This document shows positions 18,568-29,108 of a stretch of DNA of 64,000 nucleotides, piece after piece. The stretch's first letter is position 1, and every line of letters starts with the position of its first letter. The stretch is taken from NCBI RefSeq assembly GCF_003116015.1, contig NZ_LGQZ01000042.1:1-64000 (forward strand). The letters run 5' to 3'. The notes below the pieces were generated by a model that worked only from the letters and a program-made list of their open reading frames with translations, searched no databases and was not told where the DNA came from. Made by a program: the position numbers and the translations under genes. This DNA comes from Azospirillum sp. TSO22-1 (GTDB taxonomy: Bacteria; Pseudomonadota; Alphaproteobacteria; Azospirillales; Azospirillaceae).

Positions 18568-19535
18568 CGGACGCGGCGGTGACCAATCCGGCCCCTCAGA
18601 ATCCGGCGGTGGACGACCTCGTCCAGCCGTTCCAGATCGAGGCGTCGCACCTGCGCGGGCGCATGGTGCGGCTTGGGCCCGCGCTGGACGAGATCCTCGC
18701 CCGCCACGCCTACCCCGACGCGGTGGCGAAGTTCCTCGGCGAGACGATGACGCTCGCCGTGCTGCTGTCCAGCATGCTGAAGTACGAGGGCATCTTCACG
18801 CTGCAGACCAAGGGCGACGGCCCCATCAAGCTGATGGTGGTCGACGTCACCTCGGTGGGCGACGTGCGCGCCTACGCCCAGTTCGACGAGGAGGAACTGC
18901 GCAAGGCCGGCGACGACGTGGACATCGCCCCGGCCCCGGCGCTGCTCGGCAAGGGCCACATCGCCTTCACGGTGGACCAGGGCCAGCACACCGACCGCTA
19001 CCAGGGCATCGTCGAGCTGTACGGCAAGACGCTGGCCGACTGCGTGCAGCACTACTTCCGCCAGTCGGAGCAGATCGACACCGGCCTGACCGTGACGGTC
19101 GGCAAGAGCGACCAGGGCCACTGGCGGGCCGGCGGCATCATGCTGCAGCGCCTGCCCGAGCAGCAGCCGGGCGCCGGGGTGCAGCTCTCCAGCGACGCCG
19201 AGGACGGCTGGCGCCGCGCCATGGTGCTGATGGCAAGCACCACGTCGGACGAGCTGCTGGACCCGGACCTGCGCGCCAACGAGCTGCTGTTCCGCCTGTT
19301 CCACGAGGACGGCGTGCGGGTGTGGCCGCCGTCGCACCTGCGCTTCGGCTGCCGCTGCTCGCGCGAGCGGGTGGTGACCATGCTCTCCAACCTGCCCCGC
19401 GCGGAAGTCGAGACCATGAAGGTCGACGGCACCGACGAGGTGGAGGTGGTCTGCCAGTTCTGCTCCACCGCCTACCGCTTCGACGACGCCGCACTGGACA
19501 AGGTGTACGAAGGGAAAGGCGGCTCCTCCGCGTGA
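18564..19535 (+). CDS. hslO: Redox-regulated chaperone Hsp33
   Basis: Hsp33 is a cytosolic holdase switched on by oxidation. The 323-residue protein carries the zinc-binding switch as C263-R-C265 and C297-QF-C300, matching the CXC-CXXC pattern. The N-terminal substrate-binding domain contains [20 protein letters not shown]. It is the third gene of argD-argF-hslO, overlapping argF by ATGA; the argF-hslO link recurs in alphaproteobacteria. No separate promoter is visible, so heat or oxidative control would act on the protein, or on the arg promoter. Confidence 0.96.
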   Translation: MTDAAVTNPAPQNPAVDDLVQPFQIEASHLRGRMVRLGPALDEILARHAYPDAVAKFLGETMTLAVLLSSMLKYEGIFTLQTKGDGPIKLMVVDVTSVGDVRAYAQFDEEELRKAGDDVDIAPAPALLGKGHIAFTVDQGQHTDRYQGIVELYGKTLADCVQHYFRQSEQIDTGLTVTVGKSDQGHWRAGGIMLQRLPEQQPGAGVQLSSDAEDGWRRAMVLMASTTSDELLDPDLRANELLFRLFHEDGVRVWPPSHLRFGCRCSRERVVTMLSNLPRAEVETMKVDGTDEVEVVCQFCSTAYRFDDAALDKVYEGKGGSSA

Positions 19536-19556
19536 GGTAATGCCGCACGGGCTGTT

Positions 19557-19586
19557 CTCCCCCTGTCAACAATTGTCAGGGGGAGG
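19557..19586 (+). promoter_or_regulatory. Hairpin that buries the ribosome binding site of the PRC-barrel gene
   Basis: CTCCCCCTG (19557-19565) pairs perfectly with CAGGGGGAG (19577-19585) across an 11-base loop. The right arm contains the Shine-Dalgarno GGGGGAGG (19579-19586), six bases before ATG 19593. Translation should need the stem to open. No T-run follows, so it is a poor terminator for hslO. Confidence 0.55.
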
Positions 19587-19592
19587 TGCGCC

Positions 19593-20039
19593 ATGCGCAC
19601 GTCAGCCTTTGTGTTCCTGTCGGCCTTTGCGCTGCTGTCCACCGCCGGCTGCGCGCAGACGAACGACTTGTTCGGCGGGTCATCCTCGCAGGCCTCGCAG
19701 CCGCTCACCCAGCAAAACACCATGAGCGTCGCCTCGCTGACTCCGCAGGAGATGATGGGCAAGAACGTCATCACCAACAATGGCCAGAAGATCGGCGAGG
19801 TCGAGGACGTGCTGCTGCGCAAAAACTCGAGCCGTGCATCGCACGTCGTGATCGGCGCCGGCGGCTTCCTCGGCATCGGCGAACACAACGTGGCGCTCGA
19901 CGTCGACAAGCTGCGCTGGTCGGGCGACCACAACGCTCTGGTCGCCATGAACACGACCCGTGACCAGATCGCCAACCTGCCCGAATACCATTACGACGGC
20001 AGCGTGGTGTCGCTGAACCGCCCGAAGGGGAGCTACTGA
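19593..20039 (+). CDS. PRC-barrel domain lipoprotein
   Basis: The 148-residue protein has a signal peptide with lipobox (LLSTAGC, lipidated Cys20), a Ser/Gln-rich linker, then a PRC-barrel domain (about 55-135: MMGKNVITNNGQKIGEVEDV, GFLGIGEHNVALDVDKL). PRC-barrels occur in photosystem H subunits, RimM and many small stress-related proteins of alphaproteobacteria. Its role here is unknown; the lipid anchor places it in the cell envelope. The ribosome binding site is enclosed in the hairpin at 19557-19586. Confidence 0.8.
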   Translation: MRTSAFVFLSAFALLSTAGCAQTNDLFGGSSSQASQPLTQQNTMSVASLTPQEMMGKNVITNNGQKIGEVEDVLLRKNSSRASHVVIGAGGFLGIGEHNVALDVDKLRWSGDHNALVAMNTTRDQIANLPEYHYDGSVVSLNRPKGSY

Positions 20040-20132
20040 TAGGACTCCTTCCGGCGCCGCGCCGGCTTGGTGCGGCGCGGCGCCGGGGGTATACAGGGAC
20101 GCTTTTCCTTCCCCTCCCCGACCGGAGAGAGC

Positions 20133-20735
20133 ATGCCGTCCCGCCGTTCCCTTCTTCTCGCCGCCGCGGCGTCCGTGACGCTCGCCGCCTGCCAGAGCGC
20201 CGCGCCGGTCCGTCCCGCCCCGCGCGCGGTCGATTTCTCCGCCTTCGGCCCGATCGTGCTGAACGCCGCGACGATCGACGTCGTCGACGCCACCCGCCCG
20301 GCGGCCGGCGTGCACGTCGAACCGCGCGCCGTCACCCCGCCCCTGGAGGCCATGCGCCAATGGACCGCCCAGCGCCTGCAGGCGGCCGGCCGCGCCGGCT
20401 CGGTGCGGGTCACCGTGCGCGACGCCAGCATCGTCGAGGTGCCGCTGGCGAAGACCAAGAGCGGCGTGACCGGCTACTTCACCAACGAGCAGTCGCACCG
20501 CTATGATGGCCGCGTGGAGGTGGAGATCACCGGCGAGGCGCCGGTGGCCGGCGGCGGCAGCTTCCGCGGCACCACCAAGGCGGCGGCCACCTACTCCGCC
20601 ACGGTGGCGGAGAACGCCACGCTGCACGACCGCGACGCCACCATCAGCGAGGTGTCCCGCCGCCTCGCCGAGGAGATCAACGCCCGCCTCGACGCCGGCA
20701 TCCGCAAGGACCTGACCGCCATGGTGGTGCGGTAA
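20133..20735 (+). CDS. Putative lipoprotein of unknown function
   Basis: The 200-residue product begins MPSRRSLLLAAAASVTLAAC, with a lipobox LAAC (Cys20). The mature part alternates strands and helices (AATIDVVDATRPAAGVHVEP, VEVEITGEAPVAGGG) and ends in a helix with SEVSRRLAEEINARLDAGIR. It has no domain I can name. ATG 20133 follows GGAGAGAG. It lies 93 bases behind the PRC-barrel lipoprotein gene and may share its transcript. A terminator for the convergent gene follows. Confidence 0.7.
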   Translation: MPSRRSLLLAAAASVTLAACQSAAPVRPAPRAVDFSAFGPIVLNAATIDVVDATRPAAGVHVEPRAVTPPLEAMRQWTAQRLQAAGRAGSVRVTVRDASIVEVPLAKTKSGVTGYFTNEQSHRYDGRVEVEITGEAPVAGGGSFRGTTKAAATYSATVAENATLHDRDATISEVSRRLAEEINARLDAGIRKDLTAMVVR

Positions 20736-20739
20736 AAAC

Positions 20740-20779
20740 CAAAAGGGCGGCCGGGCGCCTCCTCGGCACCCGCCGCCCT
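20740..20779 (-). terminator. Intrinsic terminator of the DJ-1/PfpI gene
   Basis: On the minus strand AGGGCGG (20779-20773) and CCGCCCT (20750-20744) close a GC-rich stem with further internal pairs, followed by TTTT. It lies about 28 bases after the gene's stop. Confidence 0.75.
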
Positions 20780-20806
20780 GCGGCAGCGTCGAAAAGAAAG
20801 GCCGTG

Positions 20807-21376
20807 TCAGGCGGCCTTCTTCACCTGGGCGGCCTCGAAGAAGACCTTCAGCAGCGTCTCGACGAACGCCGGCACGTCGTCCGCGCCGCGGGCGGTCACC
20901 GTCACGCCGTCCACCACCAGGGTCTCGTCGCTCAGCTTGGCGCCGGCCTGCGCCAGCGTCTCGGCCTGGCCCTCGATGGCGACCAGCGTGCGGCTGCGCA
21001 GCTTGCCCGGGATGGCGAGCAGCTGGATGCCCTGGTCGATGGCGGCGATCGGCTTGCCGGCGTCGAGGAAGTGGCCGACGATGCGGCGGGTGTGCGCCGA
21101 CTGCTGCAGCTTGGCGACGCTGCGCTCGCCGCCCGGCAGCAGGAGCATGTCGTAGTCGGAGCCCAGCACGTCGCCAAGCTGCTTGTCGACCGGGAAGTAG
21201 TGGCCCCAGGCGCGGCCGTGCCAGCCGTTCACCAGGCCCGTTTCGGTGGAGATCGTGTGCAGGGTCGCACCGGTCTTGAGGAGGGCCCGCTGGGCCTCGG
21301 TCATCTCGACCTCCTCGAAGCCGTTGGCGACGAGGATGGCAATTCTCTTACCCGCGAGCGGCTGATCCATACTCAT
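20807..21376 (-). CDS. DJ-1/PfpI-fold protein lacking the nucleophilic cysteine
   Basis: The 189-residue protein has the class I glutamine amidotransferase-like fold of DJ-1/PfpI: N-terminal strand KRIAILVANGFEEVEM with the conserved Glu near 21, and DMLLLPGGERS at 77-86. The nucleophile elbow, normally Ala-Ile-Cys-His-Gly, reads A112-I-D114-Q-G116 here. Both Cys and His are absent, so glyoxalase, deglycase or protease chemistry through that Cys is not expected. ATG 21376 is chosen because AAAGGACG sits just upstream; ATG 21397 has no such site. Its terminator is at 20740-20779. It may bind or sense rather than catalyse. Confidence 0.82.
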   Translation of the reverse strand: MSMDQPLAGKRIAILVANGFEEVEMTEAQRALLKTGATLHTISTETGLVNGWHGRAWGHYFPVDKQLGDVLGSDYDMLLLPGGERSVAKLQQSAHTRRIVGHFLDAGKPIAAIDQGIQLLAIPGKLRSRTLVAIEGQAETLAQAGAKLSDETLVVDGVTVTARGADDVPAFVETLLKVFFEAAQVKKAA

Positions 21377-21925
21377 ATTCGTCCTTTCACTGTTCATCCT
21401 GAACGGGAGACGGGCTGTGGGGCCGCGCTCCCGGTCGACCGAAGCCGCCGCGCGTGTCCTTGATCCTCGGGACGCCTAAGGGAAAGCATCCGCCCACCGC
21501 GCCGGTCGGCGCGGTGCGGCGAAGGGACCCGCGGCCGTCTATTGGGGAAAGCCGGCGCAGGGGCGAGCGCGCCCCGGTCGATGTGTTTTGAGCATGGAAC
21601 ACAAGTGGCCTCTAGAAGGTCCCGAGTCAATGGTTGATTCCGCAGCGCAGCGAGGAGAAACCGCGGTTTCCCAGCGTTGTCACACCCCGACAACGGCCTG
21701 GGGCTTGGCCTTGCGGCACGTTGGCGCAGGGACAGGGCGCAGTCATACGCAAAGCGGCCATGTGTGTCACGCAAGCCTTGCGGAGCAAGGATCCCGCGTC
21801 TCCCGGAACGGTCCGGCCGGAGGTGCGGCGGTTTGCACCGGTTACAATCCGGTTAATCCATTGTTCACCACGCGGCGAAAGACTCCTGCGCAGTGAAAGC
21901 CGTAGGGCGTGGCGAGGGCGGCGGC
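21377..21925. other. Gene-free 549-bp region between divergent genes
   Basis: No credible coding frame is present. A perfect palindrome CACCGCGCCG / CGGCGCGGTG lies at 21495-21516. TTAC-N7-TTAA at 21842-21856 is one base away from a CtrA full site, 70 bases before the next gene. The region presumably contains both divergent promoters, none of which I could assign. Confidence 0.5.
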
Positions 21926-23131
21926 ATGAGCGTTTCGGACGAGGTCGAGCAGTTCATCAGCCGCGTGCGGCGCATGGCGCGGTCGTCCTCGCTGTACGTC
22001 GTCGTCAACGTCAGCTACAGCGCCTTCCCCTTCATCCGCCAGGACCGCCAACTGCTGCGCATCCAGCTCAACGGCACGCAGGAACTGGCCGAGCATTTCG
22101 GCGCCGAGTTCTGGCCGATGCTCGGTATGGACGCCTTCGTGGTGTTTCCGGAGGCGCAGTTCCGCAAGGTGCCGGAGTTCCTCGACCGCGTCACCGCCAA
22201 CTTCTTTCCCGACCGCGTGAAGGGCGACCTGGACTTCGGCCAGCTGGTGCAGAGCTTCAACGTGCCCGGCGGCTACGGCGACCTGCGCCGGCGCGCCAAC
22301 GATTACCTGGAGGCCGCCGCTGCCCGCGCCTCGGCCAATCCCTGCGCCGCCGCACCGGCGCCCCCCACGCCGGCCGAGGCGCTGGCCGAACTGGAAGGCC
22401 CGTTGAGCGCGCGCGTGGTCGGCCGGCTGGAGGACGCGGTGGAGGACCTGGACATCGGCCGCTACCTGCGCAGCCAGACCGTCTACCGGGCCGACGCCGA
22501 CGGCTCGTGGCAACCGTTCTACTGCGAGTACTTCACCGGCATGGAGGATCTGCACCGGGACAACTTCCCCAAGGTGCAGCTCGGCGGCCGGCGGCGGATG
22601 TTCCACGAGTTCTGCCAGTGCCTGGACGAGAAGATGCTGAGCGGCCTGTCGGTGCACCAGGCCGAGGCCGCCAACGACCGGAACATCGGCATCAACCTCG
22701 GCATCAAGTCGGTGTCCGCCCCGCTGCTGTCGACGCTGGGCCGCGCCACCGCGCGCATCGCCCGCAGCGCCGTGGTGGTGGAGCTGGACGTGCTGATGCT
22801 GCTGGAGGACGTCGCCGCCAGCCGGCGCGCCACCGCGCTGCTGCGCGAGGCCGGCCACCGCATCGCCGTGGACGGCGTGACGCTCGACCTGCTGGGCTAT
22901 ATCTGCCCGGAGCGCTTCGACGCCGACTTCTTCAAGGTGCACGTGGCCCGCGACCGCCTCGGCTCGCTGAGCGACCCGGAGAGCCTGGGGGCGCTGCGCC
23001 GCCTCGGCCGCGACCGGGTCATCTTCAGCCGTTGCGACCACGAAATGGCCGTGACGGTGGGCCGCGCCATCGGCTGCGACAAGTTCCAGGGCCGCCTCAT
23101 CGACCAGTTGGCCGGGGTGACCGCCCAGTGA
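21926..23131 (+). CDS. Degenerate EAL-domain protein
   Basis: The 401-residue soluble protein has an N-terminal region of unknown fold (about 1-150: VVVNVSYSAFPFIRQDRQLL, FGAEFWPMLGMDAFVVFPEA) and a linker rich in Ala/Pro. The C-terminal part (about 280-400) follows an EAL outline: ALLREAGHRIAVDGVTLDLL, FDADFFKVHVARD, then FSRCDHEMAVTVGRAIGCDK with FQGRLI. In active EAL phosphodiesterases these correspond to ALDDFG, LKID and the E-x-G-VE / QGY motifs. The metal-binding Asp/Glu residues are largely replaced, so hydrolysis of cyclic di-GMP is unlikely. A binding or scaffold role is possible. ATG 21926 has GAGGGCGG upstream. Confidence 0.7.
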   Translation: MSVSDEVEQFISRVRRMARSSSLYVVVNVSYSAFPFIRQDRQLLRIQLNGTQELAEHFGAEFWPMLGMDAFVVFPEAQFRKVPEFLDRVTANFFPDRVKGDLDFGQLVQSFNVPGGYGDLRRRANDYLEAAAARASANPCAAAPAPPTPAEALAELEGPLSARVVGRLEDAVEDLDIGRYLRSQTVYRADADGSWQPFYCEYFTGMEDLHRDNFPKVQLGGRRRMFHEFCQCLDEKMLSGLSVHQAEAANDRNIGINLGIKSVSAPLLSTLGRATARIARSAVVVELDVLMLLEDVAASRRATALLREAGHRIAVDGVTLDLLGYICPERFDADFFKVHVARDRLGSLSDPESLGALRRLGRDRVIFSRCDHEMAVTVGRAIGCDKFQGRLIDQLAGVTAQ

Positions 23132-23140
23132 TGCCGTGGC

Positions 23141-23875
23141 TCACCCCCCCGCCGCCGCGCGCCGCCGCTTGCGGCGCCCGGCGGCCATGAGGTTCAGCGC
23201 CTCGACCAGCGCCGAGAAGGCGATGGCGAAGTACAGGTAGCCCTTGGGGATGTGGAAGCCCAGGCCATCGGCCACCAGCGCCACGCCGACCAGCAGCAGG
23301 AACGACAGCGCCAGCATCTTCACCGTGGTGTGCCGGTTGACGAAGTCACCGACCGGGCCGGAGGCGAACAGCATCACCGCCATGGCGATGACCACCGCGG
23401 CGACCATAACCGGCAGGTAGTCGGACATGCCGACCGCAGTGATGACGCTGTCCAGCGAGAAGACGATGTCGAGGAACATGATCTGGATCACCACGCCGGT
23501 GAAGGTGGCGACGGCCCTGGCCACGCCCTCCTCCTCGTGCCCCTCGACGGTGTGGTGGATCTCCATGGTGCCCTTGGCGAGCAGGAACAGGCCGCCGCCG
23601 ATCAGGATCAGGTCGCGCCCCGACACCGCAAGGGAGCCGACGGAGAACAAGGGCTGCGTCAGCGTCGCCACCCAGGCGATGGACGCCAGCAGCAGCAGCC
23701 GGGTGATCAGCGCCAGCGCCAGACCGACCTTGCGTGCCTTCTCCTGCTGGTGCGCCGGCAGCTTGGCCGCCATGATCGAGATGAAGATGATGTTGTCGAT
23801 GCCGAGGACGATCTCCAGTGCCGTCAGGGTCAGCAGGCTGGCCCAGGCGTCGGGATCGGAGAGCAGGTCGAGCAT
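23141..23875 (-). CDS. TerC family integral membrane protein
   Basis: The 244-residue protein has seven predicted TM helices and TerC family motifs with paired acids: ALEIVLGIDNIIFISIMAAK (about 19-38) and IMFLDIVFSLDSVITAVGMS (about 130-150). TerC/Alx/YceF-type proteins are linked to manganese export, metal loading of secreted proteins, or tellurite resistance; none is proven here. It ends in a basic tail KRRRAAAGG. No tellurite genes are nearby. It is convergent with the degenerate EAL gene. Confidence 0.9.
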   Translation of the reverse strand: MLDLLSDPDAWASLLTLTALEIVLGIDNIIFISIMAAKLPAHQQEKARKVGLALALITRLLLLASIAWVATLTQPLFSVGSLAVSGRDLILIGGGLFLLAKGTMEIHHTVEGHEEEGVARAVATFTGVVIQIMFLDIVFSLDSVITAVGMSDYLPVMVAAVVIAMAVMLFASGPVGDFVNRHTTVKMLALSFLLLVGVALVADGLGFHIPKGYLYFAIAFSALVEALNLMAAGRRKRRRAAAGG

Positions 23876-24021
23876 GGCGGCAATTCGTTTCGCTGTGCGT
23901 CCGCGAAGGGCGTTGCCGGCCTAGATGTGGTCGCCGCCCATTCCATGCAATAGCCCAGGCAACGCTGCTTGCGCCGTTCAGGGGCCCGGCCACATACGGA
24001 AGCACGAAGACGCACCCAATT

Positions 24022-24128
24022 CGTCATCCCCGCGAAGGCGGGGATCCAGCGTAAGCAGCAACAGCGGCGATATGAGTCATGAGGCTCGCGGACGCGAGCA
24101 CTGGATCCCCGCCTTCGCGGGGATGACG
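24022..24128. repeat. Family A REPIN-like element, copy 2
   Basis: Left arm 24022-24049 and inverted right arm 24101-24128 are identical in the core to copy 1 and enclose a 51-base spacer. It lies between the TerC start region and the 3' end of the S4-domain gene. Confidence 0.85.
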
Positions 24129-24139
24129 GTGAAGAAGGC

Positions 24140-24549
24140 TCACTCCTCCACCTTCAGCCGCTCCAGCGCGCGGCGGTCGCGCTTGCTTGGCCGGCCGGCG
24201 CTCTGCGGCCGGCCGGGGACGTCCATGGCGGTCTCCGGGGCGGGTGGCGACAGGTCCTCGTAGAGGGTGCGCGCCTCCTCCGCCGGGCCGCGGCGGCTGC
24301 CTGGCGCCAGCACCTTGACGACGCGGATGTGCCGGCCCTGCGGGAAGGTCAGCACGTCGCCGGGCTTCACCGCGTAATGCGCCTTGGTCACCAGCGAGCC
24401 CGAACACCGCACCACGCCGCCGTTGCAGACCTTGGCGGCGAGGCTGCGCGTCTTGAAGAACCGCGCGAACCATAGCCACTTGTCGATGCGCAGCCGGCCG
24501 CCGCCGGGATCGGGTTGGCCGTCATCGAAATCGTCGTCGTGGTCTGTGG

Positions 24550-24553
<4 letters not shown>
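24140..24553 (-). CDS. S4-domain RNA-binding protein (Hsp15-like)
   Basis: The 137-residue protein has an acidic N-terminus followed by an S4 domain (about 21-85): LRIDKWLWFARFFKTRSLAA then GDVLTFPQGRHIRVVKVL. This matches Hsp15/HslR, which binds 50S subunits carrying stalled nascent chains and frees them for reuse. The basic C-terminus (RPSKRDRRALERLKVEE) is also typical. Its ATG overlaps the helicase stop by 4 bases, so both are translated from one message. Confidence 0.87.
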
Positions 24554-27084
<2,531 letters not shown>

Positions 27085-27232
27085 TGGGGTTGGCGGCCTA
27101 TGATTGCAAGCGTAAGGGAAGCCGTGTCCCGCATCGCCCTTCCCTGCATCGCCCCAATCATCGCCGATGGACCGCAGCCGCAGGACGCGCTCTACTGAAC
27201 GTCTGCACAGACCAACCCAACCGGGAGGCCCC

Positions 27233-28801
27233 ATGTTCCGCTCCGCCACGCTGGCAGCCGTCGTCGCCCTTGCCCTCTCGGGCCCGGCCTGGGCGCAGTC
27301 GGCATCGGCCATCAGCGCCGATGGGGCCGCCGCCATCCGCGCCGCCATCGCCAAGGGCCTGAAGCAGACCTTCCCCGACTCCGAGGACGAGGGCGTCGAG
27401 GTCTTCTTCGACGGCGAACCGACCGTCACCCCGGCCGGCGACCATTACGAGGTCGCGCTGCCGCCGCTCACCATCTCCGGCGAGGACGCGAGCCTGGACG
27501 TCGGCGTCATCAGGCTGAACGTGGTGCCGAAGGCCGACGCCACCTACGCGGTGGAGGTGACGCTGCCGTCGCGCATGGAACTGACCGACGAGGAGGACAA
27601 GCCCTCGGTCCTCACCATCGGCAAGCAGCGCTTCACCGGCGTGTGGAACACGGCGGTGGAGAACTTCGTCTCCGCCGACATCGCCTACGGCGACATCGCG
27701 CTGGTGCCGCCGAAGAACCAGGGCGCGCTGCGCATCGGCTCGCTGACCGCGACGCAGGACATGCGGCAAGACGGCGGCCCCAACATCTGGAGCGGCCCGG
27801 TGGCCGGCGCCATCAGCGACGTGACGCTGTCGGACAAGAAGGCGACGCTGCTGAAGATCGGTTCGGTGACCATGGAGGCCAACTACGGTCGCATGGACCT
27901 GGGCAAGGTGGGCCAGCTGAAGGCGTTGGCCACCAAGCACGCCGCCGCCGGCACCGAACCGCCGGCCGCGCAGTTCCTGCCGCTGCTGGGCGGTATCCTC
28001 GGCGACGCCACCATGCGCCTGCGCGTCAGCAACGTCGCCGCCGGCGACGCCGAGGGCCGGGTCGCCTTCGACTTCGCCGGGCTGCAGTTCGGCATCACCG
28101 ACATGGACCGCGCCGCCTCCACCCTCAGCTTCGGGTTCCAGGGCGACGGCCTGAAGATCGAGCCGCTGCCCGGCCCGCAGCAGTTCATGCCGCAGCGCTT
28201 CGACGTCCAGGTCTCGCTGGCCAAGCTGCCCAACGCCGCCATCGGCCAGGCGGTGACCGCCATGGCGGCGCTGGAGGAGCAGCAGCGCGCCAAGCCCAGC
28301 GTCAAGAAGAAGGGGGCCGGGGAGAGCAAGAACGAGGCGCGCGACGCGCTGATGGCGGTGACCGGCACCATGCTGACCGAGGCCGCCACCAACGCCGGCA
28401 CCGAGCTGCGGCTGGACAAGCTGACGCTCGACACGCCCGCCGCCTCCGGCTCGGTCACCGGCGCCCTGCGCATGCTGTCCAAGGCGGCGATGGGCGCCGT
28501 GGGCGGTGCCGAGGTGATCCTGCGCGGCCTGGATTCCGCGGCCGAGGCGCTGAAGCCGAAGCCCGGCGCCCAGCCGGACCCCGGCACCCAGGAGACGCTG
28601 GGCATGATCGCCATGCTCCAGGCCATGGGCCAGCAGGGCAAGGACGAGGCCGGCAAGGACATCCGCACCTACAAGTTCGAGCTGACCGAAGGCGGACAGG
28701 TGCTGCTGAACGGTGCCGACATGAGCGCCATGATGGGCATGGGCGCCGCGGCTCCCGAGCCGGCACCGGAGGCGAAGCCGAAGGGCGGCAAGAAGAACTG
28801 A
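27233..28801 (+). CDS. Large secreted protein of unknown function
   Basis: The 522-residue protein starts with a Sec signal peptide (MFRSATLAAVVALALSGPAW, cleavage after AWA-QS). The mature part looks beta-rich with repeated lipid-transfer-like strands (EVFFDGEPTVTPAGDHYEVA, LLKIGSVTMEANYGRMDLGK, EVILRGLDSAAEALK) and resembles DUF2125/DUF945-style periplasmic proteins; I cannot place it firmly. It ends in a Pro/Lys/Gly-rich tail (EAKPKGGKKN). ATG 27233 has GGGAGG. It stands alone, divergent from the helicase gene. Envelope location is inferred from the signal peptide. Confidence 0.7.
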   Translation: MFRSATLAAVVALALSGPAWAQSASAISADGAAAIRAAIAKGLKQTFPDSEDEGVEVFFDGEPTVTPAGDHYEVALPPLTISGEDASLDVGVIRLNVVPKADATYAVEVTLPSRMELTDEEDKPSVLTIGKQRFTGVWNTAVENFVSADIAYGDIALVPPKNQGALRIGSLTATQDMRQDGGPNIWSGPVAGAISDVTLSDKKATLLKIGSVTMEANYGRMDLGKVGQLKALATKHAAAGTEPPAAQFLPLLGGILGDATMRLRVSNVAAGDAEGRVAFDFAGLQFGITDMDRAASTLSFGFQGDGLKIEPLPGPQQFMPQRFDVQVSLAKLPNAAIGQAVTAMAALEEQQRAKPSVKKKGAGESKNEARDALMAVTGTMLTEAATNAGTELRLDKLTLDTPAASGSVTGALRMLSKAAMGAVGGAEVILRGLDSAAEALKPKPGAQPDPGTQETLGMIAMLQAMGQQGKDEAGKDIRTYKFELTEGGQVLLNGADMSAMMGMGAAAPEPAPEAKPKGGKKN

Positions 28802-28886
28802 GCGACGGCCTTGCACGCCGGCCGGGAATCCCACACATATCCGGCCGGATCGGCCCGGCGCTCCTCCAGCCCGAACCCTTTCCAAC

Positions 28887-29035
28887 CGTCATCCCCGCGA
28901 AGGCGGGGATCCATACGTTCCACAGCCACGCGCTTTGGGAATTATGGATCCCCGCCTCTCGCGCAAACCTTCGGTTTGCGCTGGCGACAGGTGAATGCTT
29001 GCAGCATTCACCGAAAGCCTTCGCGGGGATGACGG
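28887..29035. repeat. Family A REPIN-like element, copy 3, interrupted
   Basis: The left arm (28887-28913) is normal. The right arm begins at 28945 (TGGATCCCCGCCT), is interrupted at 28958, and resumes at 29017 (GCCTTCGCGGGGATGACGG). Without the insert it would match the other copies. It lies between the secreted-protein gene and htpG. Confidence 0.85.
28958..29016. mobile_element. 59-bp palindromic insert inside a REPIN arm
   Basis: The insert consists of two hairpins, GCGCAAACC-TTC-GGTTTGCGC (28961-28981) and GTGAATGC-TTGC-GCATTCAC-type (about 28991-29011). It is flanked by GCCT on both sides (28954-28957 and 29017-29020), which looks like a 4-bp target duplication. It has no coding capacity. 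It may be a minimal non-autonomous element; no second copy was noticed in the window. Confidence 0.55.
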
Positions 29036-29108
29036 TACAGGAGGGGCGCCCGGGACGCCGATCCACGTGAACCCGTCCGACCAACAATAAAGAACCAAGG
29101 TGAACCCG

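Noticed and set aside
21588..21896. Plus-strand open frame of 102 codons in the gap before the degenerate EAL gene
   Set aside because: No ribosome binding site, mixed composition, no domain and codon use unlike the neighbours.
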